The notes below the pieces were generated by a model, which saw only the letters and a list, made by a program, of their open reading frames with translations, did no database searches and was not told the DNA's origin. The translations under genes and the position numbers were made by a program. Below, piece after piece: positions 1-7,899 of a stretch of 50,350 nt of DNA (its first letter is position 1; each line of letters starts with the position of its first letter). Source of the DNA: JAFGHJ01 sp964534175 (lineage in GTDB: Bacteria > Hydrothermota > UBA3072); assembly GCA_964534175.1 (NCBI GenBank), contig CAZHNS010000018.1, forward strand, positions 1 through 50,350, read 5' to 3'.

Positions 1-560
1 AAAAGAATGTCTTGAGCAATTGAATTCCCTAAACCAGGAATAAGCTGGTCCTGCGTTAAAAGTCCTTTAACGCTTCTTTTCTTACCGGATAAAAGTGAGT
101 CTATTAGATTAGAAAAGTAAACGAATGTAAATTCTTTTTCTATTGGTGTTATTTTCATGCTTTTTACATATTGTCTGTTTTGTTCCTCACCCTTTTTATA
201 TAATTCCATTGCTCCCCACATCTGTGTGGTAAAGGAGAGATAGGAATCGTCTGTAAAAATAAGGTATAAGTGGTATGTTTTCGGCATTTTTACGTCAGGA
301 GGATTATATAACAGTTTGCCCCCACATTCACCAAACAACAAAACATAGCCGGGGTCAAGAGGAATAAAAAGCCATTTACCTTTTGATTTTGTTTGCCCTA
401 TTTTTTTGCCTTTCGTTAATTTTTCGAATTCTTCGTGAGTTCTATTATACCAGACAAATTTATGAGGTTTGTTTCCTAATGAGCCTTCTTTTATTACTTT
501 ACCTTTCAAAGTTTCATTAAATTGTCTTGCAAAATTCACAATTTCAGGTAATTCAAACAT
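1..560 (-). CDS. Fpg/Nei-family DNA glycosylase-like protein (partial, N-terminal part)
   Basis: I translated this reading frame by hand; it is open to the left window edge, so the C-terminus is missing. It starts MFELPEIVNFARQ, seven bases after a strong GGAGGAGG site. Near the visible end it reads PGLGNSIAQDILF, the helix-two-turn-helix region typical of formamidopyrimidine-DNA glycosylase/endonuclease VIII proteins. These enzymes remove oxidised bases from DNA using the N-terminal proline (residue 2) as nucleophile and glutamate 3 as partner. Here residue 2 is phenylalanine while Glu3 is kept, as in a subgroup of Fpg-like proteins that begin MIELPEA. Glycosylase activity is therefore uncertain and a structural or altered-specificity role is possible. 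The zinc finger, if present, lies outside the window. Family assignment is firm; activity is not. Confidence 0.85.
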   Translation of the reverse strand, partial: MFELPEIVNFARQFNETLKGKVIKEGSLGNKPHKFVWYNRTHEEFEKLTKGKKIGQTKSKGKWLFIPLDPGYVLLFGECGGKLLYNPPDVKMPKTYHLYLIFTDDSYLSFTTQMWGAMELYKKGEEQNRQYVKSMKITPIEKEFTFVYFSNLIDSLLSGKKRSVKGLLTQDQLIPGLGNSIAQDIL

Positions 561-620
561 TTCTTTCCTCCTCCATTCTTTAGGATTTTGGGGGGGTGGA
601 ATTTAGTTAAAACAAAACAA

Positions 621-664
621 TCTCTGTGTGTTTTTTTACTCTGTGCTCTCTGTGGTTAGTAAAC
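621..664. repeat. CTCTGTG-type dispersed intergenic repeat, copy 1
   Basis: The short spacer after dapA carries repeated CTCTGTG units followed by CTCTGTGGT and TAAAC. Almost the same string occurs at 21541-21584, and a related reverse-strand form (CCACAAAAGACACAAAG) lies near 7735. This looks like a dispersed non-coding repeat rather than a gene part. Confidence 0.55.
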
Positions 665-1540
665 TTAAATAATCTTCAGTTCTTTAAGAACGGTTTTCAG
701 TTTTTTCTTGTTTTCCCCGCTCATTTCGCACATAGGAAGACGGAAAACTTCTTGTATCATTCCCTTCATAGCAAGAGCCGTCTTTATTGGAATTGGATTC
801 GTTTCTATAAACTCGACTTTGAATAAAGGTAAAAGCTCATAATGTAATTTTCTCATTTTTTCAAAGTCTCCTTCTAATCCCGCGCTTACCATTGCGCTCA
901 TCCTGTCTGGAACGATATTGCTTGCAACACTTATAACCCCTTTTCCGCCTACTGCCATTAAAGGGAGAGTTAGATTGTCGTCCCCGGAAAGAACAATAAA
1001 ATCATCGGGGGTTCTATCTATTACGTCCATCATCTGGGGGAGACTTCCCGACGCTTCTTTTACTCCGACAATGTTGGGATGTTCTGCCAATCTCACTATT
1101 GTATCGGTTTCAATATTTTTGCCGGTTCTGCCCGGTATGTTGTAAATTATTATGGGAAGATCGACCTCATCGGCTATTGTTTTAAAATGACGATAAAATC
1201 CTTCCTGTGTTGGTTTGTTGTAATAAGGAGCAACCTGAAGACTCGCGTCCGCTCTCAAATCTTTGGCTCTGGAAGTCATAAATATGGCTTCTTTTGTGGA
1301 ATTCGAACCGGTTCCGGCTATAATAGGAACCCTTCCCTCAACATGTTTACAGACTATTTCTATTACATGTACATGTTCTTCATGGCTTAAAGTAGGAGAT
1401 TCTCCCGTCGTTCCCATAGGCACTATACCAGACACTCCGTTTTCGATATTAAAATCTACCAATTTTTTAAGGTTTTCTTCGTTGATAGTTTTATTTTTGT
1501 TAAATGGTGTAACTATTGCAGTAAAAACACCTTGAAACAT
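665..1540 (-). CDS. dapA: 4-hydroxy-tetrahydrodipicolinate synthase
   Basis: DapA condenses pyruvate with aspartate semialdehyde in the cytoplasm, the first committed step to diaminopimelate and lysine. The 291-residue protein has the normal family length. The substrate motif GTTGESPTL is present near residue 43, the catalytic tyrosine lies in YNIPGRTG near residue 133, and the Schiff-base lysine lies in GVKEASG near residue 160. The start MFQGVFTAIVTPF is the usual TIM-barrel opening and follows a GGAGGG ribosome site. The gene begins one base after the dapB stop, so the two are translated from one message with the next pathway enzyme first. Nothing odd was seen. Confidence 0.97.
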   Translation of the reverse strand: MFQGVFTAIVTPFNKNKTINEENLKKLVDFNIENGVSGIVPMGTTGESPTLSHEEHVHVIEIVCKHVEGRVPIIAGTGSNSTKEAIFMTSRAKDLRADASLQVAPYYNKPTQEGFYRHFKTIADEVDLPIIIYNIPGRTGKNIETDTIVRLAEHPNIVGVKEASGSLPQMMDVIDRTPDDFIVLSGDDNLTLPLMAVGGKGVISVASNIVPDRMSAMVSAGLEGDFEKMRKLHYELLPLFKVEFIETNPIPIKTALAMKGMIQEVFRLPMCEMSGENKKKLKTVLKELKII

Positions 1541-1541
1541 C

Positions 1542-2291
1542 TTACCCTCCTATGATTTCATTCATCATATCTTCAATACTGTAGAACCCTTTCTTTCCAT
1601 TTATCCATTCTGCAGCTTTTATCGCTCCTACGGCCAATCCTTTCCGGCTTCTCGCAGTGTGTTTCAGTTCGATGGAGTCAACTTCGCTGTCGAAAGCAAC
1701 CACATGGGTGCCGGGGACACTGCCTCCCCTTATTGAAGCAAGATGTATCTCTTCATCTGAAATTTTCCTATCGAGTTTTTCCGTTACTATTCTTTTCTTG
1801 TTTTCCAAACTTCCGAGAAGAATATCACCAATCATATTCATTGTTCCTGAAGGGCTGTCTTTCTTTCTATTATGATGAATCTCATATCCCATCACATCAT
1901 AGGATGTAAATTTCTTCATCAAATTGGAACTCTCTTTTATTATCCTGAAGAATAAATTAACACCGATAGAAAAATTCCCCGACCAGATAAGTCCTATCTT
2001 GCTTTTTTCGACTTTTTCCTTCACTTCTTCTAAGTACTCATACCAGCCGGTAGTTCCGATTACTGCGTTTATACCATACTTTACATAACTATCGATATTT
2101 TCAAGGACAATAGCCGGAACGGTAAAATCGATTGATACATCAGCGCCACGAAGGCTCTCTTCATTTAATTCTTTGAATTTTGCCGATTTTACTGCTGGGT
2201 CAATTGTTGAAACAACATCATGACCTTTTTCTTTGGCCAGTTGTTCAGTAATTTGACCCATTTTACCGTAACCGGTTATCGCGATTTTCAT
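1542..2291 (-). CDS. dapB: 4-hydroxy-tetrahydrodipicolinate reductase
   Basis: DapB reduces the DapA product with NAD(P)H on the way to diaminopimelate. The N-terminal Rossmann fold begins ITGYGKMG (residues 4-11). The catalytic and substrate-binding signature YEIHHNRKKDSPSGT sits mid-protein, carrying the conserved His-His and Lys and the SGT loop. At 249 residues it is on the short side but complete, with the family's usual two-domain order. It is the upstream gene of a tight dapB-dapA pair. A promoter-like element lies in the 58-base spacer after glnA, so the pair need not depend on glnA transcription. Confidence 0.96.
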   Translation of the reverse strand: MKIAITGYGKMGQITEQLAKEKGHDVVSTIDPAVKSAKFKELNEESLRGADVSIDFTVPAIVLENIDSYVKYGINAVIGTTGWYEYLEEVKEKVEKSKIGLIWSGNFSIGVNLFFRIIKESSNLMKKFTSYDVMGYEIHHNRKKDSPSGTMNMIGDILLGSLENKKRIVTEKLDRKISDEEIHLASIRGGSVPGTHVVAFDSEVDSIELKHTARSRKGLAVGAIKAAEWINGKKGFYSIEDMMNEIIGG

Positions 2292-2312
2292 GACCTGTTC
2301 TCCTTTTTTAAA

Positions 2313-2343
2313 AGTATATTAATTGTATACGTTAATAAGTCAA
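2313..2343 (-). promoter_or_regulatory. Putative sigma70 promoter of dapBA
   Basis: On the reverse strand TTGACT is followed after 19 bases by TATACT, just upstream of dapB. The spacing is long, so this is less certain than the glnA promoter. Both contain the similar strings AGTATATTA, TACGTT and GTCAAG in the same order. Confidence 0.4.
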
Positions 2344-2349
2344 GATAGT

Positions 2350-3654
2350 TTACAAAGACAGATACTTATCAATTTCGTAATCGGTTACGTAGATTTTGTA
2401 ATTTTCCCACTCTGTCTTCTTGTTTTGAATATATTTATTAAAGAACACATCACCAAAGAGACTTTTAACCACTTTGCTCTTTTCTGTTTCCAATATCGCT
2501 GTATAGAGCGAATCGGGCAGTGTTTCTATATTTAATTTCTTTTTTCTTTCTTTAGACATTGTATAAATATCTTCTTCTGTTGGATCCCCGAGCACAAGTT
2601 TATCTTTTATTCCCACCAGGCCGGCTCCCAACATGACAGAGATAGACAAATAAGGATTTGTAGCTGGATCCGGAGATCGATATTCTACCCTGCAAGAAGT
2701 TGGTCTTTTGAAAGAAGGGACTCGCAAGAGAGCAGACCGATTTTGTCTTCCCCACGAAACATAAGCAGGAGCTTCATAACCCGGAACAAGTCTTTTATAT
2801 GAGTTTACCCATTGGTTTGTTATGGAAGTTATTTCTTTTGAGTACTTAAGAAGACCAGCAGAGTATTGTTTGGCTATTGTGGAAAGATGATAATTGTCTT
2901 TTTTATCATAGAAAATATTTTTCCCCTTACTGAAGAAAGATTGGTGAAGATGCAGGCCCGAGCCGTTGAGTCCAAAAACGGGCTTCGGCATAAATGTAGC
3001 AAAAACACCGTTTGCCCGTGCTTTTTCTTTAATTACATATTTTGCAACTTGTATATGATCTGCCATCTTTAAAGCTTCTTCGTATCTAAGGTCAATCTCA
3101 TGCTGATTTTCGGAGACTTCATGGTGAGCTACTTCAACTTCTACTCCGACTTCGTTTAAAAGATTAACAATATCTTCCGAAATTTCATCATATTTATCGT
3201 AAGGAACTACGTCAAAATATCCTTTGGTATCACGAATGTTAAGATCCTTTCCGGAAAAATAGAAGAACTCTATTTCCGAGCCGACAAAGAAATCCCATCC
3301 GTTCTTTTCCGTTCGTTTTAAAATATTTTGCAAAACATATCTTGGAGAGGATTCGACTGGTTTCCCGTCAGGATAAAATATATCACAAATAAAGATAATT
3401 GTTTTCTTTCCGTTTTCTTCCGGAAAAATGTACGTGGAAGATAGGTCAGGCTTTGCGGTAAGGTCAGACTCTTCTATCCTCACAAGACCTTCGATAGAAG
3501 AACCGTCAAAATTTATCCCCTCGGTAATAGCTCTTTCTGCCTCTTTATGGCTTATTGAAAAACCCTTAACCCGACCAAGGATATCGGTAAACCATAAACG
3601 GATAGCTTTTACTTCTCCTGATTTTAATAAAGAAAAAATATCGGATTTATTCAT
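2350..3654 (-). CDS. glnA: Glutamine synthetase, type I
   Basis: GlnA makes glutamine from glutamate, ammonia and ATP in the cytoplasm. The N-terminal beta-grasp domain carries FDGSSIEGLVRIEESDL, where the family has a near-identical loop. The metal and glutamate sites VGSEIEFF and GLHLHQS follow, then the ATP/glutamate motif VPGYEAPAYVSWG and RVEYRSPDPATNPYL. At about 434 residues it resembles the short type I-alpha enzymes of Bacillus and Thermotoga. I place the start at MNKSD (3654), four bases after GGGGG. An in-frame ATG at 3666 has no ribosome site of its own and overlaps that GGGGG. It is transcribed from its own promoter, with dapBA downstream. Confidence 0.96.
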   Translation of the reverse strand: MNKSDIFSLLKSGEVKAIRLWFTDILGRVKGFSISHKEAERAITEGINFDGSSIEGLVRIEESDLTAKPDLSSTYIFPEENGKKTIIFICDIFYPDGKPVESSPRYVLQNILKRTEKNGWDFFVGSEIEFFYFSGKDLNIRDTKGYFDVVPYDKYDEISEDIVNLLNEVGVEVEVAHHEVSENQHEIDLRYEEALKMADHIQVAKYVIKEKARANGVFATFMPKPVFGLNGSGLHLHQSFFSKGKNIFYDKKDNYHLSTIAKQYSAGLLKYSKEITSITNQWVNSYKRLVPGYEAPAYVSWGRQNRSALLRVPSFKRPTSCRVEYRSPDPATNPYLSISVMLGAGLVGIKDKLVLGDPTEEDIYTMSKERKKKLNIETLPDSLYTAILETEKSKVVKSLFGDVFFNKYIQNKKTEWENYKIYVTDYEIDKYLSL

Positions 3655-3709
3655 TCTACCCCCCATAATATAGATTTAGGTGAATTTTTATATTATATAA
3701 ATTAGGTAA

Positions 3710-3737
3710 AGTATATTAGTTAATACGTTTTTGTCAA
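3710..3737 (-). promoter_or_regulatory. Putative sigma70 promoter of glnA
   Basis: On the reverse strand TTGACA is followed after 16 bases by TATACT, about 55 bases upstream of the chosen glnA start. The match to consensus is close. Confidence 0.65.
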
Positions 3738-3781
3738 GTTGATTCCTCTGATTTAATAGGGCAATTAATACTCGGATTTCT

Positions 3782-6541
3782 TTAATCTTTAGGAAATTTT
3801 TCTGTTAAAAATTTTCGTATTTTTTTAGAACGATCACGCTCTAAACTTTTGAGAAGCTTCTCTGCTTGCACCCCTCCTATCTCAGCTATTGCTTTAACCG
3901 CTTCAAATCTAAGATCTTCCGAAAATTCGGGTATTCCAAAAACTTTTTTCGCATCAATTATCTGGTTTAATGCTTCTACAGATTGGCTGTTACCCTTATC
4001 TACCAGGATTTCACAAATCATTTTTTTTATCTCAGTTTCTTCTTCTTTAGAAAATTTGCTTAAAAGCAACCTTCTATTCAAGGCGGTTATACCTTCTTCT
4101 GAAATAATCGTGCCAAGAGTAGGAATTGCGTATTTTTGCACTTCCGAGAAATTTGAATCTAAAAAATACAGCAAATATGGTTCTGCTTTATCTTTAAAAA
4201 TATGCCGGAGCACTCTTATTATCTCTATCTGGACCTTCTCGTGGTCATCTTTTAATGCATAAATATCGTCCAAAATTTCCTCATTGCCAATGTTTCCAAG
4301 AATCAAAACTGCGTTTCTTCTTACATACCATCTCTTATCTCCAAGATATTTCTTAATCACATCCACAGAAGCACTTCCAATACTCTGAATTATTTTTAAA
4401 AGGGAAAATCGGACCGATTTATCCTCTGAATCTTTAAGCAAATCCATAAGATAAGGAATAGACTCCTCGTCAAACTCGTCAACTTTTTCTACCACAATTT
4501 CCCTGAGATCTTCTTCCCACAAGAGAGAAAGCAAAACATTTATAGACTCCTTCGTTTTGAATTCAGCTAGATGAGGAATAATAACCTTTGCTTTCGCCGT
4601 ATTGCTCACCTCACCAGCAAAAAAGGAAACAATAGAGCTAACCAAAAAATCATATCCTACAACAGCACTACTTTGTCCTACCCGAGTCAGAACATCTACA
4701 TACCTCATATAAACATCTTTGTTTCTTTCTTTTTTCGAATACTCCATCAACCTATCTGCAATCCTTCGGATAACGGCGATCTTTTCGCCTTTGAATAGCT
4801 GCTCGATAAGATTCCAGACATTTGAAATTGCGTTAGCCCTAACATCTTTTGAATCTGATTCAAGACTTACATAAAAAGATTCCATTAAAGATTTCATATC
4901 TGTCAAATCAATGCTCGCTTTTAACTTATCCTGCAAACGGCCATATGCTTTTTTGCTGACTCCACCACTTCTTTTTAAGCTTTTCGGTGCTGTTGTCAAC
5001 TTATGCCATAATTTTGAAAATTCGTCGTTAGTCATTCCCATCCCTTCTAAATGTCCTTCTATAAACTTATAAACTGAAGACACTTTCTCCTTATCTAAAG
5101 AAGACAAAAATCCTTCCAGTAATTCTTTCTGCCCTTCTTCAATTAAAGTAACAATCGAATAAACAATACTTTCCTCATCCATCAAAGGCAACAAAATTTT
5201 GGCCATCGTAACCTTTACAGGGCTTTTGCTCTTGACTATGCGTTTAAAGATCTCTTTCCTGATCTTATTTGGAACTTTTTCAAAGGTCTTCCTGATCTTA
5301 ACAGCTTCATGCAATAAATTATCTTTACCGAACTGGTTTATAAATTCCTTTACAAAGTTATCGAACCCTTCACTTATTTTTTCTGCTTTATTATCATCTT
5401 CTTTTTCAAGTTTACACACCGAACTAAAGAAGTGGGAAATTTGATCCGTACCATATTCTTCTTCAGAGAGTCCGGAAAACTCACTTACAAAAGATTTAAT
5501 AGCACCTCTCCCTCTTCTTCCTCCATTTCCTCCTCCCTTTCCTTCTGCTCCTGCAACTGTTCCTTTTCCTTCTCCTTCTCCTACTCCTCCTGCTTCTATC
5601 TTCTTCCCCATCTTTATTTTCAGCTTTTTCTCAAATCCCTTTATATGTTTTTCTTCTATATTCATCAGCTTCAACTTTTCCCTGATCTCCGGTAAAAGTC
5701 CATCCAGTCTTTCCGGCGTCAGATTCATAAGCATCTCCTCAGCATCAAATATTCCCAGAAGTCGAACCCTGTTTACAAAAATTTCCACAATTTCTTCATC
5801 AGAGAAACTCATTATGATTGACTTTATTATCGAAGAAATCTGTTTGAGTTTTAATTTATCCTGCAGTATGAACCTTTTTGCCTCAGGGCTTATCGAGCCT
5901 ATAACTTTCTCGAAAACAGCTTCACGTACTCTTAGATCCTCTTCAGTGGAAGTCCCGGGCATGCCTTCATAAAGACTAATAAGCCCCGCTGTAACCTTAT
6001 CCGCCTCAACAGAAGGGGGGTCTTCAGTTTGCACTTTACAGGTCTTCTCAAGAAAGTGAACCAAATCAAAATCTTCATCCTCAACAGCAGCAACAATCCC
6101 GACACCTCCACCCCCTTCATACTCCTCTTCTCCTTTCGTTTTTATCTTAAACTCAACAGTATTGAAATAAATTTTATCCGCTTTCCTTTCTATTAAAAGA
6201 GTATTTATGTCATCATAAGCGCCAGCATCCCTGGGAGGATTCGATACCAGATCTAAAAACCCGCCAACATCTATTTCATTGCAAGACGTGTCAAAAGTTA
6301 TACTTTCGATATTTATTCTTTTAAGTCTCTTAACAAATAATTGCACGCTGGGATGAGCTGCAAGATCAACATTAAATTCCTCCACAATAATACTTTCTCC
6401 TAAAAAAATAAATGAAACTTCTTCAACCTCATCTGCAAAAGAATTAATCTCATTAACTATTTTCTTCTGCTGTTCTTTTATAATAGGATGATCGCCGGGA
6501 TAGGCAATTTTATGATTAACTCCAAGGGCAAGATCCCTCAA
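3782..6541 (-). CDS. Large HEAT-repeat protein
   Basis: A soluble protein of about 920 residues with no signal peptide or membrane segment. The N-terminal 140 residues resemble the unnamed domain that opens many FCB and deltaproteobacterial HEAT proteins (pattern ALG.KIAYP..HP near residue 5-20, then a mixed beta region). A Gly/Lys-rich linker runs from about 317 to 348. The last 280 residues are clear HEAT repeats, for example KSVRFSLLKII and KRWYVRRNAVLILGNIG, which form scaffolds for protein binding. No enzymatic motif was found. The first standard start codon in frame is TTG at 6541. However, the GGAGG site lies at 6574-6578, five bases before an in-frame ATA at 6568, so translation may start there (928 residues). 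Function unknown; a scaffold or signalling role is inferred. Confidence 0.85.
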   Translation of the reverse strand: MRDLALGVNHKIAYPGDHPIIKEQQKKIVNEINSFADEVEEVSFIFLGESIIVEEFNVDLAAHPSVQLFVKRLKRINIESITFDTSCNEIDVGGFLDLVSNPPRDAGAYDDINTLLIERKADKIYFNTVEFKIKTKGEEEYEGGGGVGIVAAVEDEDFDLVHFLEKTCKVQTEDPPSVEADKVTAGLISLYEGMPGTSTEEDLRVREAVFEKVIGSISPEAKRFILQDKLKLKQISSIIKSIIMSFSDEEIVEIFVNRVRLLGIFDAEEMLMNLTPERLDGLLPEIREKLKLMNIEEKHIKGFEKKLKIKMGKKIEAGGVGEGEGKGTVAGAEGKGGGNGGRRGRGAIKSFVSEFSGLSEEEYGTDQISHFFSSVCKLEKEDDNKAEKISEGFDNFVKEFINQFGKDNLLHEAVKIRKTFEKVPNKIRKEIFKRIVKSKSPVKVTMAKILLPLMDEESIVYSIVTLIEEGQKELLEGFLSSLDKEKVSSVYKFIEGHLEGMGMTNDEFSKLWHKLTTAPKSLKRSGGVSKKAYGRLQDKLKASIDLTDMKSLMESFYVSLESDSKDVRANAISNVWNLIEQLFKGEKIAVIRRIADRLMEYSKKERNKDVYMRYVDVLTRVGQSSAVVGYDFLVSSIVSFFAGEVSNTAKAKVIIPHLAEFKTKESINVLLSLLWEEDLREIVVEKVDEFDEESIPYLMDLLKDSEDKSVRFSLLKIIQSIGSASVDVIKKYLGDKRWYVRRNAVLILGNIGNEEILDDIYALKDDHEKVQIEIIRVLRHIFKDKAEPYLLYFLDSNFSEVQKYAIPTLGTIISEEGITALNRRLLLSKFSKEEETEIKKMICEILVDKGNSQSVEALNQIIDAKKVFGIPEFSEDLRFEAVKAIAEIGGVQAEKLLKSLERDRSKKIRKFLTEKFPKD

Positions 6542-6587
6542 CAGATCTACTAAAATCTCTTTTTCTATTGTTTCCTCCTATAAGATA

Positions 6588-6615
6588 ATTATACTTATTT
6601 TCTATAAATTTTCAA
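6588..6615 (-). promoter_or_regulatory. Putative sigma70 promoter of the HEAT-repeat gene
   Basis: On the reverse strand TTGAAA, 16 bases, then TATAAT. It lies just upstream of the AGGAGG ribosome site of the HEAT gene. Confidence 0.6.
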
Positions 6616-6628
6616 GTTTTTTGAACAG

Positions 6629-7177
6629 TTAATTTGACTCTTCTATGTCTGGTTCCCCTCTGGCCTGGAAACCAAATCCCCGGGTAACGTAAAATAGCGC
6701 TCCAAATCTATTCGAATAGGTTAAACACAAATCAAATTTCCCGATTCGCATTCCCATCCCTGCACCAAAAACGAAATAATACGCGTCTCTTTCCCCAATA
6801 GGGTAAAGCGGAAACGTTTCCAAGCTATCCTGGATAGGAAGAGTTATATATTCTTGCATTGAAAATCCTGTCGATCCTATTAAAATAAAATTTTTAAAAT
6901 ATTTTCTCGCAACAAATTGTGCCGACACTTCGTTTCTCTCTCTATAATCTTCGAAGTACTCATCAGGATACTCTCCAGGGTCACCCCAATAGTAAAAAGG
7001 AATGTCATAATGGCTCGGTGCATTACCTGTAAGAGACATCGCCAGCTTGGTCCCAAAATCTAAAGTAGGACTAACTCTCTTTCCGAAATCCAGAGAAAAA
7101 GTCAAGGCGTCATTTTGCCCAGTGTAACCTCCAATCCCGCCACCAAAGAAATACTGAAGAATTATAAGAACAACCAT
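6629..7177 (-). CDS. Putative small outer-membrane beta-barrel protein
   Basis: I do not recognise a named family. The 182-residue protein starts with a very short hydrophobic stretch (MVVLIILQYFFGGGIGGY) that could be a brief signal peptide. It continues with alternating aromatic/hydrophobic strands such as LTFSLDFGKR, YYFVFGAGMGMRIG and FDLCLTYSNRFG, typical of small outer-membrane barrels and of PorV-like or OmpA-like hypothetical proteins. It starts nine bases after AGGAGA. It lies just upstream of the HEAT gene on the same strand, but the HEAT gene has its own promoter. A barrel is inferred from strand pattern only; a secreted beta-sandwich is the alternative. Confidence 0.5.
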   Translation of the reverse strand: MVVLIILQYFFGGGIGGYTGQNDALTFSLDFGKRVSPTLDFGTKLAMSLTGNAPSHYDIPFYYWGDPGEYPDEYFEDYRERNEVSAQFVARKYFKNFILIGSTGFSMQEYITLPIQDSLETFPLYPIGERDAYYFVFGAGMGMRIGKFDLCLTYSNRFGALFYVTRGFGFQARGEPDIEESN

Positions 7178-7530
7178 AAGACTGTATCTCCTTTACCTTT
7201 ACTTCTTCTGAAAAGTTTAATTATCTCGAATACGTCAAGGAATTTACGAATTGAGCATAACAAGCAAAACCTGTCGATTGTTTTAAGCTTCATTTTACAA
7301 TATTATTCCCAAACATTTATTTCTTCAATTTTTTTCTTGCAAATAACCTACTCATAAAAATTCCATTTAAATTATACCGCAGATTTACAGAAAAAACAAC
7401 CCTTAAAAAGTGATAAGTTACTCTAATTATAATAGTAAAAAAGCGCGTGTTATTACGCGATTAAATGTACAGATAGAAAAAGGTCGGAAGAAGTAAACGA
7501 AAAGAGATCCCTAAAGGAACCAATTTAAAT
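7178..7530. other. Intergenic region, mostly featureless
   Basis: This 353-base AT-rich spacer separates the barrel-like gene from the small basic protein gene. Apart from the weak terminator hairpin at 7437-7459 I see no gene, RNA or clear promoter. The string near 7376 (CCGCAGATTTACAG) resembles dispersed CCACAGATT-type repeats. Confidence 0.5.
7437..7459 (-). terminator. Weak Rho-independent terminator after the small basic gene
   Basis: Read on the reverse strand, CGCGT, a 6-base loop and ACGCG are followed by a C and six Ts. The stem is short (5-6 bp), so confidence is modest. Its position fits termination of the gene ending at 7531. Confidence 0.4.
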
Positions 7531-7626
7531 TTACCTGTTTTTCTTTTTATGACGATCTGCTCTTCTTTTCTTTTTTCTTTTATGTTTTTTTATTTTTTTT
7601 GTTTTTCTTTTTTTCCCGCTTGGCAT
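7531..7626 (-). CDS. 31-residue basic ribosomal-type protein (AURKAIP1/COX24, bS22/mS38-like)
   Basis: This gene is too short for most gene finders. It reads MPSGKKRKTKKIKKHKRK and continues to a stop, with 31 residues of which about two thirds are Lys or Arg. The pattern MPSGKKRK..K...HKRKK.R..RHKKK matches the tiny Bacteroidetes proteins of the AURKAIP1/COX24 C-terminal family (bacterial bS22, mitochondrial mS38), which bind the small ribosomal subunit near the decoding region. An AAGGAGG site lies upstream with a long spacing of 14 bases. A TTGACA-16-TAACTT promoter precedes it and a weak terminator follows, giving a stand-alone transcription unit. Low-complexity A/T sequence is the alternative explanation, but motif order and flanking signals favour a real gene. 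Confidence 0.75.
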   Translation of the reverse strand: MPSGKKRKTKKIKKHKRKKKRRADRHKKKNR

Positions 7627-7672
7627 AAAATTTTTCTTTTCCTCCTTTTATCCTTATCGTGAGAATGAGAAG

Positions 7673-7700
7673 AAGTTAAATAGAATCAGACATCTGTCAA
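7673..7700 (-). promoter_or_regulatory. Putative promoter of the small basic protein gene
   Basis: On the reverse strand TTGACA, 16 bases, TAACTT, followed by about 24 bases to the AAGGAGG ribosome site. The -35 is perfect and the -10 weak. Confidence 0.5.
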
Positions 7701-7734
7701 CCCTTCCCTTTGAGAACACATCTATAAATTTTAG

Positions 7735-7763
7735 CCACAAAAGACACAAAGACCACAAAGTTT
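7735..7763. repeat. CTTTGTGTCTTTGTGG-type dispersed repeat
   Basis: The forward strand reads CCACAAAAGACACAAAG then ACCACAAAG. This is the reverse-complement style of the CTCTGTG repeats at 621 and 21541. It lies in the spacer before the secreted lipoprotein gene and codes for nothing visible. Confidence 0.45.
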
Positions 7764-7824
7764 ATATTCTTGTTTTTTTAAGCTAACTGCTAAAAGCGAA
7801 CAGCTATGAGCTCTTTTTTCATCC

Positions 7825-7853
7825 TTGACACCTATCTCAATAACCATTATAAT
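7825..7853 (+). promoter_or_regulatory. Consensus sigma70 promoter of the secreted lipoprotein gene
   Basis: TTGACA, 17 bases, TATAAT: a perfect match to the housekeeping consensus. The start codon lies 46 bases downstream, suggesting strong constitutive expression. Confidence 0.8.
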
Positions 7854-7899
7854 TATAAAAAACAATTATACAAATTTACTATAAACTCAGGGGGAACGA

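Noticed and set aside
665..2349. Lysine riboswitch upstream of dapBA
   Set aside because: The spacer is only 58 bases, far too short for a lysine riboswitch.
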